Shown here piece after piece: positions 1 through 7,641 of a stretch of DNA of 64,000 nucleotides (positions are counted from its first letter, which is position 1; each line of letters opens with the position of its first letter). Source of the stretch: Actinophytocola algeriensis. GTDB taxonomy: Bacteria > Actinomycetota > Actinomycetes > Mycobacteriales > Pseudonocardiaceae. Below the pieces are notes generated by a model. That model did no database searches and had not been told where the DNA came from. It was given only the letters and a program-made list of their open reading frames with translations. The translations under genes were made by a program, and so were the position numbers. The stretch lies in NCBI RefSeq assembly GCF_014203735.1, contig NZ_JACHJQ010000011.1, forward strand, positions 186,001 to 250,000, read 5' to 3'.

Positions 1-479
1 GGGACGCGTTGGTGGTGCCCAGGGCCGTCACCCCGCCCGCGGGCGCGCGGATCAAGGACCTGACCGACCCGACGCGCAAGATGGACAAGTCGGCCCGCGA
101 CGCCGCGGGGGTGCTGTTCGTGCTGGATGAGCCGGACCTGTTGCGCCGCAAGGTGAAACGCGCGGTGACCGACAGTCTCGGGCGGCTGGAGTACCGGCCG
201 GACCACCAGCCGGGTCTCGCGAACCTGCTGGAGATCCTGGCCGCGTGCCAGGGCAAGTCCCCGCGCGAGGTGGTGGCCGGGTACTCGTCGTACGGCGAGG
301 TGAAGGACGCCGTCGCGGAGGCGGTGGTCGAGGAGCTGCGGCCACTGCGGGAACGCACCAGTGAGCTGCTGGCCGATCCGGCGGAGCTGGACCGGATCCG
401 CGCGCTCGGCGGCGAACGGGCGGCGGAACGCGGCGGCCACCGGCTGAGCACGGTCCTGCGCCTGGCGGGGGTGGGCTGA
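1..479 (+). CDS. trpS: Tryptophan--tRNA ligase, C-terminal part (5' truncated by window edge)
   Basis: The reading frame is open from base 3 and stops at TGA 477-479, so only the last 158 or so residues are present. It charges tRNA-Trp with tryptophan in the cytoplasm. The class I synthetase KMSKS loop appears as KMDKS after DLTDPTR, the usual context in bacterial TrpRS; the Ser-to-Asp change inside the motif is a common bacterial variant. The following helical region (LLRRKVKRAVTDS, then the GLANLLEILA segment) matches the C-terminal anticodon-binding half. The true start lies upstream of the window. Identification is firm; length and N-terminal signature cannot be checked. Confidence 0.93.
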   Translation, partial: DALVVPRAVTPPAGARIKDLTDPTRKMDKSARDAAGVLFVLDEPDLLRRKVKRAVTDSLGRLEYRPDHQPGLANLLEILAACQGKSPREVVAGYSSYGEVKDAVAEAVVEELRPLRERTSELLADPAELDRIRALGGERAAERGGHRLSTVLRLAGVG

Positions 480-526
480 CGCGAACCGCTCAAGAAGCGG
501 GTCCGTCTCACCTAGAGTGTCGGCGC

Positions 527-1126
527 ATGAGCCCAGCGGAGGCAGCGCAGCCCGATCAGGGTCCGGTACTCGACACCAGGCTGCGGGGCAAACAGCTCCA
601 CGCAGACCCTCGGGTGATCACCTACGGCCGACACTCGATGGCGCTCGACGAGGTGGAGTGGGTCGCCTTCTGGGCGGCCCACACCGCCACGAAGCGGATG
701 CTGACCCCGACGTCCCACCACAGCGAGTACAGCTTCGAGGTGGGCAAGGACCCGTACCCGGTCGGGCGCAGGATCATCGTGCACGAGTACGTCCCCGGCA
801 AGAGCGAGGACCCGCCCGAGGTCTGGACGTTCCTCGTGAACCTGGCCGAGCGGTACCTGGTGCCGCGGCTGCTCGCCGACCTCGTCGACCGGGTCCGCCG
901 CGGCGAGACCGTCACGGTCGGCGGCAGCGTGAAGGTGAACCAGGACGGCATCGTGTGCCGCAAGCCGACGGTTTCCGCGTCCTGGCAGTCGATCACCCGT
1001 GTCGTGCCGTACCAGGGCATGGTGTGGATCTACCAGGCCGGCATCGAGAAGCCGGTGCTGACCGTGCCGTTGCGCCACCCCAACGCCGGGTTGATGCCCG
1101 CCCTGTTCGCCGCGTTCATGCCGTGA
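527..1126 (+). CDS. Conserved hypothetical protein, 199 aa
   Basis: I do not recognise the family with certainty. The protein has no signal peptide and no membrane segment; it alternates short beta-rich stretches (ITYGRHSMALDEVEWVAFW, the region around VGGSVKVNQDGI, and SWQSITRV) with a helical middle, a pattern reminiscent of PH-like domain proteins of actinomycetes, but this is only an impression. ATG 527 is preceded by TAGAGT at 513-518 with an 8-base spacer, which would fit a leaderless transcript. It lies 47 bp after trpS and only 6 bp before the acetyltransferase gene, so the latter is probably co-transcribed. Confidence 0.7.
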   Translation: MSPAEAAQPDQGPVLDTRLRGKQLHADPRVITYGRHSMALDEVEWVAFWAAHTATKRMLTPTSHHSEYSFEVGKDPYPVGRRIIVHEYVPGKSEDPPEVWTFLVNLAERYLVPRLLADLVDRVRRGETVTVGGSVKVNQDGIVCRKPTVSASWQSITRVVPYQGMVWIYQAGIEKPVLTVPLRHPNAGLMPALFAAFMP

Positions 1127-1132
1127 CGGCCG

Positions 1133-1648
1133 ATGGCCATCCTCGCCCGTCCGGAGGCGCTGTCCGGCGACGTGCTGATCCGGCCCGCCCGGCCCGGCGA
1201 GGAGGACGTCGTGCTGGACCTGCTGGCGGCGGCCGCGGCCTGGCTGCGTGGTCGGGGCGTCGAGCAGTGGCCCGAGCTGTTCCCCGCGGGGTCCGTCCGG
1301 GCGCGGATCGACGCGGGTGAAGCGCTCCTGGCCGAGGAGGCCGGGCAGCCGGTCGCGACGCTCGTCGTCGCGGAGGAGGACCGCGAGCTCTGGGGCGCGG
1401 ACGCGGCACCGGCCTACTACGTCTCCCGGCTCGCGGTCGTACGGCACGGCGTCCGCCTCGGTCACCGCGTCATCGACTGGGTCGCCGCGAAGGCCGCCGC
1501 GCGCGGCGTTCGCCACGTCCGGCTCGCCACCGCCGCCGACAACCCGGCGCTACGGCGGTACTACGAACGCGCGGGGTTCGTCCACGTCGCCGATCCGCCG
1601 CACGCGCGGTGGCCGACGAGCCTCTACGAGCGGACAGCCGTGCTCTGA
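1133..1648 (+). CDS. GNAT family N-acetyltransferase, 171 aa
   Basis: Predicted acetyl-CoA-dependent N-acetyltransferase of unknown substrate. The N-terminal beta strand LIRPARPGEED, the central YYVSRLAVVRHGVRLGHRVIDW segment (acetyl-CoA-binding motif A, R/Q-x-x-G-x-G/A type, here VRLGHR) and the C-terminal ATAADNPALRRYYERAGF signature are typical. Its length is normal for a single GNAT domain. The 3' end overlaps the convergent SRPBCC-Nudix gene by 25 bp. The frame after the preceding gene's stop starts at ATG 1133 with no obvious Shine-Dalgarno sequence, consistent with translational coupling. Confidence 0.88.
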   Translation: MAILARPEALSGDVLIRPARPGEEDVVLDLLAAAAAWLRGRGVEQWPELFPAGSVRARIDAGEALLAEEAGQPVATLVVAEEDRELWGADAAPAYYVSRLAVVRHGVRLGHRVIDWVAAKAAARGVRHVRLATAADNPALRRYYERAGFVHVADPPHARWPTSLYERTAVL

Positions 1649-2349
1649 CGCAGCAGCTGCCGCAGGGCGGGGATGAGCACCCGGTCCGCGGGCAGCCACG
1701 GCACCGAACCCAGCTGCCCGGCCGTGAGCCACCGCAGGTCGGCGTGGTCGTGCGGGTGCGGCTCGGCGTCGCCGACGAGGGTGGCGCGGTAGATCCGCAG
1801 CAGCTTTCCCTTCGGCAGCGCCACATCCGGGCCGACCGCCGCACCGACCGCGACCGTGACGCCCAGCTCCTCGGCGCACTCCCGCGCGACGGCGTCCACA
1901 TCGGACTCACCGGGCTCGACCCGCCCGCCGGGCAGCTCCCACAGCCCGGCCGCGTCCGCCGGGTATGACCGCTGCTGCGCCAGCAGGCACCGGCCGCGCA
2001 CGATCGCCGTCCCCACGATCACCGGCGCGCCGGCCAGCGCGAGCGCGCGCGAGCACACCCCACCGGCCAGCTCCGCCAGCACCGCGAGCACCCGCGACCG
2101 GTGCGCGAGCATCCCGCCGCGCGCACGGAAGTCGGCCGAGCACGTCACGAGCGTCCCGGCGGGGGTCTGGGCCAGCCGCACGTCGAGCCGGTACGCCCGA
2201 GGGCCGCGCACGGCCACCGCCGACCAGCCGTCCGCCAAGACCTCGACGACCCGGAAGTGCCCGCCCAGCGACGGGAAGTCGGCGACGGGCAGCGCGGCGG
2301 ACACGATCCGCCGCGGCACGTCGACAAGAGCGGTCGTCCGGAGGATCAC
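1624..2349 (-). CDS. SRPBCC-like domain fused to Nudix hydrolase, 241 aa
   Basis: The C-terminal half (about residues 115-240) is a MutT-type Nudix hydrolase: strand VIVGTAIVRGRCLLAQQR, then a complete Nudix box GGRVEPGE plus SDVDAVA plus RECAEELGV (G-x5-E-x7-R-E-x-x-E-E-x-G). Such enzymes cleave nucleoside diphosphates linked to another moiety, for example oxidised dNTPs. The N-terminal half (RTTALVDVPRRIVSAALPVADF onward) resembles the START/SRPBCC lipid-binding or polyketide cyclase fold; this part is a weaker assignment. GTG start at 2349 overlaps the TGA of the sensor kinase gene (GTGA), so it is the third gene of the response regulator-kinase operon. The 3' end overlaps the convergent GNAT gene. 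Confidence 0.85.
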   Translation of the reverse strand: MILRTTALVDVPRRIVSAALPVADFPSLGGHFRVVEVLADGWSAVAVRGPRAYRLDVRLAQTPAGTLVTCSADFRARGGMLAHRSRVLAVLAELAGGVCSRALALAGAPVIVGTAIVRGRCLLAQQRSYPADAAGLWELPGGRVEPGESDVDAVARECAEELGVTVAVGAAVGPDVALPKGKLLRIYRATLVGDAEPHPHDHADLRWLTAGQLGSVPWLPADRVLIPALRQLLRQSTAVRS

Positions 2350-3692
2350 GTCAGCGCCCGCCACCGCACCTGGAACCGCGCGCCGCCCTCCGGCGACTCG
2401 GTGACCTTCACCGTGCCGCCGCGCCGCCGCACGACCTCCGCCACCAGCGCGAGCCCGAGCCCGGCGCCACCGGAGTCGCGGGACCGGTCGTCCTGCACGC
2501 GGTAGAACCGGTCGAACACCCGCTCGCGGTGCTCGGGCGCGATGCCGTGCCCGTCGTCGTCCACCACCAGCCACACCGTGTTCGCCCTGGACAGGACGGT
2601 GACGGTGATGCGGGCGCGGGCGTGCCGGGCCGCGTTGCGCAGCAGGTTGTCCAGCACCAGGTCGACCTCCGCGGGCGCGGCCTCCACCCAGCACGCCCCC
2701 GGCGCGAGGTGGGTGCCGACCACGGGCGCGTCGTCGGGGAGCCGGTCGATCGCGGAGCGGGCGGCGGCCACCACGTCCACGGGCAGCGCGGCGGGCCACT
2801 CGCCCGCGTCGGACCGCGCGAGCGCCAGCAGCCCGTCGACCAGCAGCGACAGCCGCTCCGACTCGACCACCACGTCCGCGAGCACCTCCTGCGACAGCTC
2901 CGGGTCCGGATTGGCCACGGCCACCTCGGCCTGCACCCGGATCGACGCGACCGGCGAGCGCAGCTCGTGCGCGGCGTCGCCGGTGAACCTGCGCAGCCGC
3001 GCCGACGCCTCGTCCCGCCTGGCCAGCAGCCCGTTGAGCGCGGCGGCCAGCGACCGCAGCTCGTCGTGCGCGCCGGGCAGCGGCAGGCGCCGCCCGGCGG
3101 GGAGCCCGGCGGCCGCGGCCCGCATCCGTTCCACCGGTCGCAGCGACGACCGCACCCCGAGCCACGTGGCGATCCCGCCCGCGGCCGATCCGATCAGCGC
3201 GGCCACCACCAGCCAGTTGAACGCCCGGTGCTGCGCGGCCCAGTAGCCGGTGAGGATCGTGCCGACGACGACCAGCCGCTGCTCGCCGCCCGGCGCGGTC
3301 GCGACCGTCCCGACCCAGCGGCGGGGCGGGTCCTCCGACAGCCGCAGCACCGGCTCGCCCGCCTTGAGCACCCGCAGCTCGCCCGGCGACAGCGGCGGCG
3401 GGTCGTCGCCGTCGACCGGCGTGCCTGCGGTGTCGAGGACCCGTGCCTCCATGCCGACGGGCCCGGCGTCGACCGGGGCGCCCGACCGCACGTCGGCGAG
3501 GGCCTCGGCCAGGATCGGCCGCAGCTGCGCGTCGGCGGCCGTGACCAGCAGCGGCCCGATCAGCCGGCTTGTCACCACGGCGAGCGTGAGGAACACGACG
3601 AGCGTCACCGCCGTGCCGACGGTGGTGATCCGGAACCGCAGCGACCGCCGCAGCCACAGCCGGCCGAACACCCGGCCCAACACTCCGCTCAC
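2346..3692 (-). CDS. Two-component sensor histidine kinase, 448 aa
   Basis: Membrane sensor kinase paired with the adjacent response regulator. Start GTG 3692 overlaps the regulator's TGA, which fixes it. Domains: transmembrane helix about residues 18-45 (RITTVGTAVTLVVFLTLAVV), periplasmic loop about 110 residues, second helix (NWLVVAALIGSAAGGIATW), HAMP linker, dimerisation/phosphoacceptor box with H242 in AAHELRSP, N box LDNLLRNAARHA, G1 box VDDDGHGI and G2 box GGAGLGLAL. It should autophosphorylate on H242 and pass the phosphate to the regulator. The signal is unknown. The divergent LolA-like protein and ABC exporter suggest envelope or antimicrobial stress, by inference from position only. 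Confidence 0.93.
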   Translation of the reverse strand: MSGVLGRVFGRLWLRRSLRFRITTVGTAVTLVVFLTLAVVTSRLIGPLLVTAADAQLRPILAEALADVRSGAPVDAGPVGMEARVLDTAGTPVDGDDPPPLSPGELRVLKAGEPVLRLSEDPPRRWVGTVATAPGGEQRLVVVGTILTGYWAAQHRAFNWLVVAALIGSAAGGIATWLGVRSSLRPVERMRAAAAGLPAGRRLPLPGAHDELRSLAAALNGLLARRDEASARLRRFTGDAAHELRSPVASIRVQAEVAVANPDPELSQEVLADVVVESERLSLLVDGLLALARSDAGEWPAALPVDVVAAARSAIDRLPDDAPVVGTHLAPGACWVEAAPAEVDLVLDNLLRNAARHARARITVTVLSRANTVWLVVDDDGHGIAPEHRERVFDRFYRVQDDRSRDSGGAGLGLALVAEVVRRRGGTVKVTESPEGGARFQVRWRALT

Positions 3693-4402
3693 CGCGGCTT
3701 GGGCTCCAGGACGGCGTCCAGCTCGATGGAGGACGCCAGGTAGCCGTGACCGCGCACGGTGCGCACGATGCCACCCGCGCCCGCCGCGTCCAGCTTGCGC
3801 CGCAGGTAGCCGACGTAGACCTCGACGGCGTTGCGGGTGGCGGCCAGCTCGTCCCCCCACACGGTCCTGAGCAGCTCGTCCTTCGTCACGACCGCGCCGG
3901 CGCGGCTGACCAGCACCTCCAGCACCGCGAACTCGCGCGGCGACAGCGGCACCAGCTCACCGCCGAACCGCACCTCGCGCACGGCCCGGTCCACGGTCAG
4001 CTCACCGACCTTGAGCCGCCGCTCGGCGCCCTCCGCCTGCCCGCGCCGCAGCACGGCCCGGACCTGCGCGACCAGCACGACGAACGAGAACGGCTTCACC
4101 ACGTACCCGTCGGCGCCGAGGTCGAGCCCGTCGGCCTGGTCGATCTCGCCGTCCTTCGCCGACACCAGCAGGACCGGGGTGGTCACGCCCTCACCCCGCA
4201 GGGCCTGGAGCACCCGGTAGCCGGACAGCCCCGGCAGCATGATGTCCAGGAGGATCACGTCGAACGCGCCGGTGCGCGCGATGTCCAGGGCGGACGGGCC
4301 GTCGGCGGCGGTGACGACGTCCATGCCCTCCGCCCCCAGCCCGCGCTGCAACGCCCGTCTGACCCCCAGCTCGTCGTCGACCACCAGCACGCGCGGCTTC
4401 AT
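3689..4402 (-). CDS. OmpR/PhoB-family response regulator, 237 aa
   Basis: DNA-binding response regulator. The receiver domain has acidic residues D9-D10, phosphoacceptor D53 (VILLDIMLPG) and conserved K103 (YVVKPF); a winged-helix effector domain follows (LSPREFAVLEVLV, then RNAVEVYVGYLRRKLD and VRTVRGHGYL). ATG 4402 gives MKPRVLVVDDE, the usual N-terminus; an in-frame GTG at 4408 is also possible. It is followed with a 4 bp overlap by its kinase. Four TCTCAG direct repeats in the divergent promoter region (4444-4489), spaced 11 bp in pairs, have the geometry used by OmpR-family dimers and are likely its binding sites, controlling itself and the LolA-ABC genes. Confidence 0.94.
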   Translation of the reverse strand: MKPRVLVVDDELGVRRALQRGLGAEGMDVVTAADGPSALDIARTGAFDVILLDIMLPGLSGYRVLQALRGEGVTTPVLLVSAKDGEIDQADGLDLGADGYVVKPFSFVVLVAQVRAVLRRGQAEGAERRLKVGELTVDRAVREVRFGGELVPLSPREFAVLEVLVSRAGAVVTKDELLRTVWGDELAATRNAVEVYVGYLRRKLDAAGAGGIVRTVRGHGYLASSIELDAVLEPKPR

Positions 4403-4443
4403 GCGCACAGCATGCCCGGTAACCGCTGTTCAGTGGGGGACCG

Positions 4444-4489
4444 TCTCAGCGGACTCTCAGGTTGAAGGCCGCTCTCAGTCCCATCTCAG
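4444..4489. promoter_or_regulatory. Four TCTCAG direct repeats, probable OmpR-type regulator box
   Basis: TCTCAG occurs at 4444-4449, 4455-4460, 4473-4478 and 4484-4489. Each pair has an 11 bp repeat period (one helical turn), with 18 bp between the second and third copies. This head-to-tail spacing is that of OmpR/PhoP-family binding sites. The array lies in the 268 bp gap between the response regulator (minus) and the LolA-like gene (plus). The rest of the gap (4490-4670) holds no recognisable signal except a strong Shine-Dalgarno GGAGGAGGGG at about 4658-4667. Confidence 0.55.
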
Positions 4490-4670
4490 TAACCATGGGG
4501 CAACCTCTGTGTCACAGGCAATGGGAGCGGAGAGACGGAGCGGGCGCCTTCTGGACTGACGAGCACGGAGGTCCCTGCGCGAGGAACGAGCCCAGGGGCA
4601 TCCGCGCGCAGGAGGGAAGAAGGCGTCTTAGCGGAGGAACGAAGCGACCCATGTAACGGAGGAGGGGTTC

Positions 4671-5750
4671 ATGAACTCCAGGAAGACCGCGTTGTCGTTC
4701 GCGGCAGCGGGCACTGCCGCGGGGGTCGTCGGGCTGGTGGTGCTGGCGACGCCGGCAGGTGCTGGGGAGGCACCGCCGGCGCTTCCGCCGGTCAGCGCGG
4801 AGGCGCTGGTCGAGTCGGTGCTGAACACCGACGCGATCCCGGCGCTCACGGGTTCGGTGGCGGTCGAGAACAACCTCGGCCTGCCGATCCCGGGCATGCC
4901 GGCGAGCAGCGGTGAGGGCGACTCGATCCAGGTGTGGTCCGACGGCACCGGCAAGGGCAGGCTCGCGCTGGCGGGCGGGCGGAGCGAGACCACGATCGTC
5001 GACGACGGTGCCACCGTGTGGGTGTGGGACTCGGCGGAGCGGTCGGTCACCAAGGTGCCGCACCAGGGCGGTGTCGCGGACAAGCCCGTGGAGGGCAAGT
5101 TCGCCGACCCGGCGGCCGCCGCGAAGGAGCTGGTGACCGCCATGCAGCAGGACTCGACGGTGTCGGTGGACGGCACCGCGCGGGTCGCTGAGCGGCCGGT
5201 GTACCAGCTGGTGCTGGCGCCGAAGCCGACGGAGAAGACGCTGCTGCGCGAGATCCGCGTTTCGGTGGACTCCGAGCTGCGGATCCCGCTGCAGCTGGAG
5301 GTCCTCGCGAACGGCCAGTCCGACCCGGCCGTGAAGGTGGGCTTCACCGAGTTCAGCTCGGGCGCGCAGGACCCGAAGCTGTTCCAGTTCACGCCGCCCG
5401 CCGGGACGACCGTGTCCGAGAAGGACGTGCCGGAGGAGATGCATGGCGAGGCGGTCGACGACTGGCTGTCGCAGGCGGACCTGAAGACCGTCGGCCGCGG
5501 CTGGGACATCGTGGCCACCGGCAAGGTGCCCGCCGAGGCGCTGACGGCGGCCGAGGGCATGTCCGAGCGGGGCGGGCAGGACATGTTCGCGCTGCTCGGC
5601 ACGTTCGGCAAGGAGGTCCACGGTGACTTCGGCACCGGCTACGTGATCTCGGCCAGTGTCGGCACCGCCGTGATCACCGAGGACGGCAAGGTCGCGGTCG
5701 GCGCGGTGCCGGAGCAGGTGGTGTTGGACGCCGTCAAGACGGTCAGGTGA
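4671..5750 (+). CDS. LolA-like exported protein, 359 aa
   Basis: Secreted or surface-anchored protein with a LolA/RseB-type fold. The N-terminus has a basic start and a long hydrophobic stretch (residues 5-31, ending ATPAGAG) typical of a signal peptide or anchor. The body shows the LolA-like repeating pattern: GSIQVWSDGTGKGRLALAG-type strand, TTIVDDGATVWVWDS and the paired strands in VYQLVLAPKP. Gram-positive members of this family are usually encoded next to an ABC transporter, as here: its TGA overlaps the GTG of the ATPase gene. The role may be sensing or chaperoning exported lipids, which is inference. A strong GGAGGAGG Shine-Dalgarno sequence precedes ATG 4671. Confidence 0.85.
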   Translation: MNSRKTALSFAAAGTAAGVVGLVVLATPAGAGEAPPALPPVSAEALVESVLNTDAIPALTGSVAVENNLGLPIPGMPASSGEGDSIQVWSDGTGKGRLALAGGRSETTIVDDGATVWVWDSAERSVTKVPHQGGVADKPVEGKFADPAAAAKELVTAMQQDSTVSVDGTARVAERPVYQLVLAPKPTEKTLLREIRVSVDSELRIPLQLEVLANGQSDPAVKVGFTEFSSGAQDPKLFQFTPPAGTTVSEKDVPEEMHGEAVDDWLSQADLKTVGRGWDIVATGKVPAEALTAAEGMSERGGQDMFALLGTFGKEVHGDFGTGYVISASVGTAVITEDGKVAVGAVPEQVVLDAVKTVR

Positions 5751-6772
5751 GTACCGTCACCGGCATGACGATCGAGTCGGAGGCCCCCGCGGCGAGCGCC
5801 GCGGGGGCCCCCGCCCGCCTGGCCGCCCGTACCCGCAACCTGCGGAAGGTGTACGGGAAGACGGTCGCGGTCGATCATGTCGACCTGGACGTGCCGGTGG
5901 GCGCGGTGCTCGGCATGCTCGGCCCGAACGGTTCTGGCAAGACCACCACCATCCGCATGCTGCTCGGCCTGGTCCTGCCGACGGCGGGGTCGGTGGAGCT
6001 GCTCGGCCACAAGATGCCGGAGGGCGCGGGCTGGGCGTTGCCGGAAGTCGGGGCGCTCGTCGAAGGGCCGGGGTTCCACCCGTTCCTGTCGGGCCGGGAC
6101 AACCTCATGCGGGTCGCGGCCGCCGAGCCGAGGCTCGCGTCGAAGGACATCCCGCGTGCGGTCGGGCAGGCCCTGGAGCGGGTCGGCCTGTCGGCGGCGG
6201 CGAACCGGCGGTACAAGGGGTACTCGCTCGGCATGAAGCAGCGGATGGGCCTGGCGTCCGCGCTGCTGATCCCGCGCAGGTTCGTGATCCTGGACGAGCC
6301 GACCAACGGCCTCGACCCGGCAGGCACGCGCGAGGTGCGGGCGGTCATCGCCGACCTGCACGCGGCGGGCACGACCGTGCTCGTGTCGTCGCACCTGCTG
6401 GCCGAGGTGGAGGCGACCTGCACGCACGTCGCCGTGCTGCACCAGGGGTCGGTCGTGGCTCAGGGGGAGCTGACCGAGCTGCTGGAGGCCGGTGACTCGG
6501 GCCTGCTGGTGTCCACGCCGGACGTCAAGGTGGCCGTGGACGCGTTGCGCGACAACCGGATCCCGGCCAGGGAGGCGCCGTCCGGGGTGCACGTGGACCT
6601 CGCGGTCACGACCGCGCCCGACGTCGTCGCGACGCTGGTGCGGGCCGGGGTGGCCGTGCACGAGGTCCGCAGGCAGCGGACGGGCCTCGAGGAGTTGTTC
6701 GCGCGGCTCACCGAGTCCGCGGACCAGGGCGCCGGTCTGTCCGAAGTAGACACTTTCGAGGAGGCGCGATGA
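5747..6772 (+). CDS. ABC transporter ATP-binding protein (exporter type), 341 aa
   Basis: Nucleotide-binding subunit of an ABC-2 type exporter. After a 25-residue Ala-rich extension it shows Walker A (GPNGSGKTT), Q-loop region, signature SLGMKQRMGLASALL (a degenerate LSGGQ), Walker B (RRFVILDEPTNGLDP) and the H-loop SSHLLAEVE. The C-terminal roughly 100 residues form the accessory domain common in bacitracin/lantibiotic exporters. GTG 5747 overlaps the upstream stop; the gene's own TGA overlaps the permease ATG. Substrate unknown; family members export drugs, lipids or peptides. Confidence 0.93.
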   Translation: MSTVTGMTIESEAPAASAAGAPARLAARTRNLRKVYGKTVAVDHVDLDVPVGAVLGMLGPNGSGKTTTIRMLLGLVLPTAGSVELLGHKMPEGAGWALPEVGALVEGPGFHPFLSGRDNLMRVAAAEPRLASKDIPRAVGQALERVGLSAAANRRYKGYSLGMKQRMGLASALLIPRRFVILDEPTNGLDPAGTREVRAVIADLHAAGTTVLVSSHLLAEVEATCTHVAVLHQGSVVAQGELTELLEAGDSGLLVSTPDVKVAVDALRDNRIPAREAPSGVHVDLAVTTAPDVVATLVRAGVAVHEVRRQRTGLEELFARLTESADQGAGLSEVDTFEEAR

Positions 6773-7641
6773 CCGTCGCTGTCGACGCGCCCATCGTCAC
6801 CGAGCAGCGGACGAAGGCGCCGGTCGGGCGGCTGCTGCGGTCCGAGCTGCGGTTCATGATCCGCAGGCCGCGCACGCTCGTCGCGCTCGGCGTGCTCGCG
6901 GTGGCACCGGTCATCGCGGCCATCGCCATGTCGGTGGCGACCACGACGGCCCAGAACGGCAACGGCGGCCCGGCCGTCGAGAGCGTCGCCTCGCTGGTCT
7001 CGGGCAACGGGCTGATCCTGCCGGTGTTCCTGCTGTTGCTGTCGCTCGCGATGCTGCTGCCGATGCTGGGCGCCATGTGGTCGGCGGACGCGCTCGCCGG
7101 CGAGTCGCAGACCGGTGCGCTGCGCGGGTTGCTGCTCGCGCCGGTCGGGCGGTTGCGGCTGCTCGCGGTGAAGGCGTTCGGCGTGGCGGTGCTGTCGCTG
7201 CTCGCGGTGGTGATCGTCGCGGTCGTGTCGATCGTCGCCGGGCTCGCGATCCTCGGCGGCGACGGCATGCTCACCATGTCGGGCAACGTGCTGCCGTTCG
7301 GGGAGTCGCTCGGCCGGATCGCGTTGCTGGCGGCGCTGGTGACCGTGCAGGTGTGGGCGGTCGCGGCGGTCGCGCTGGCGATCTCGGCGGCCACCGACCA
7401 CCCGCTGGTGGTGCTGGCGTCCACGCTCGGCGGCATCATCGTGTTCACGATCCTCGGCAACATCCCGGCGCTGGACTGGCTGCACCCGGTGCTGCTGACC
7501 GACGCGTGGGAGTCCCTCGGCGACGTGATCCGCGACCCGATGCCGACGGACGGGATGGTCAACTCGGTCCTGCGTGCCGTCTGCTACCTGGTGATCGGCT
7601 ACTCACTCGCCCTGGCGCGCATCTCGACGAAGGACGGCTAA
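6769..7641 (+). CDS. ABC-2 type transporter permease, 290 aa
   Basis: Membrane subunit partnering the preceding ATPase (ATGA overlap). Six hydrophobic segments are visible: LVALGVLAVAPVIAAIAM, LILPVFLLLLSLAMLLPML, the VAVLSLLAVVIVAVVSIVAG stretch, LLAALVTVQVWAVAAVALAI, LVVLASTLGGIIVFTILG and VLRAVCYLVIGYSLAL. The sequence GALRGLLLAPVGRLRLLAVK after the second helix is the cytoplasmic coupling region typical of ABC-2 permeases. Its 3' end overlaps the convergent thiQ gene by 39 bp. Confidence 0.9.
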   Translation: MTVAVDAPIVTEQRTKAPVGRLLRSELRFMIRRPRTLVALGVLAVAPVIAAIAMSVATTTAQNGNGGPAVESVASLVSGNGLILPVFLLLLSLAMLLPMLGAMWSADALAGESQTGALRGLLLAPVGRLRLLAVKAFGVAVLSLLAVVIVAVVSIVAGLAILGGDGMLTMSGNVLPFGESLGRIALLAALVTVQVWAVAAVALAISAATDHPLVVLASTLGGIIVFTILGNIPALDWLHPVLLTDAWESLGDVIRDPMPTDGMVNSVLRAVCYLVIGYSLALARISTKDG

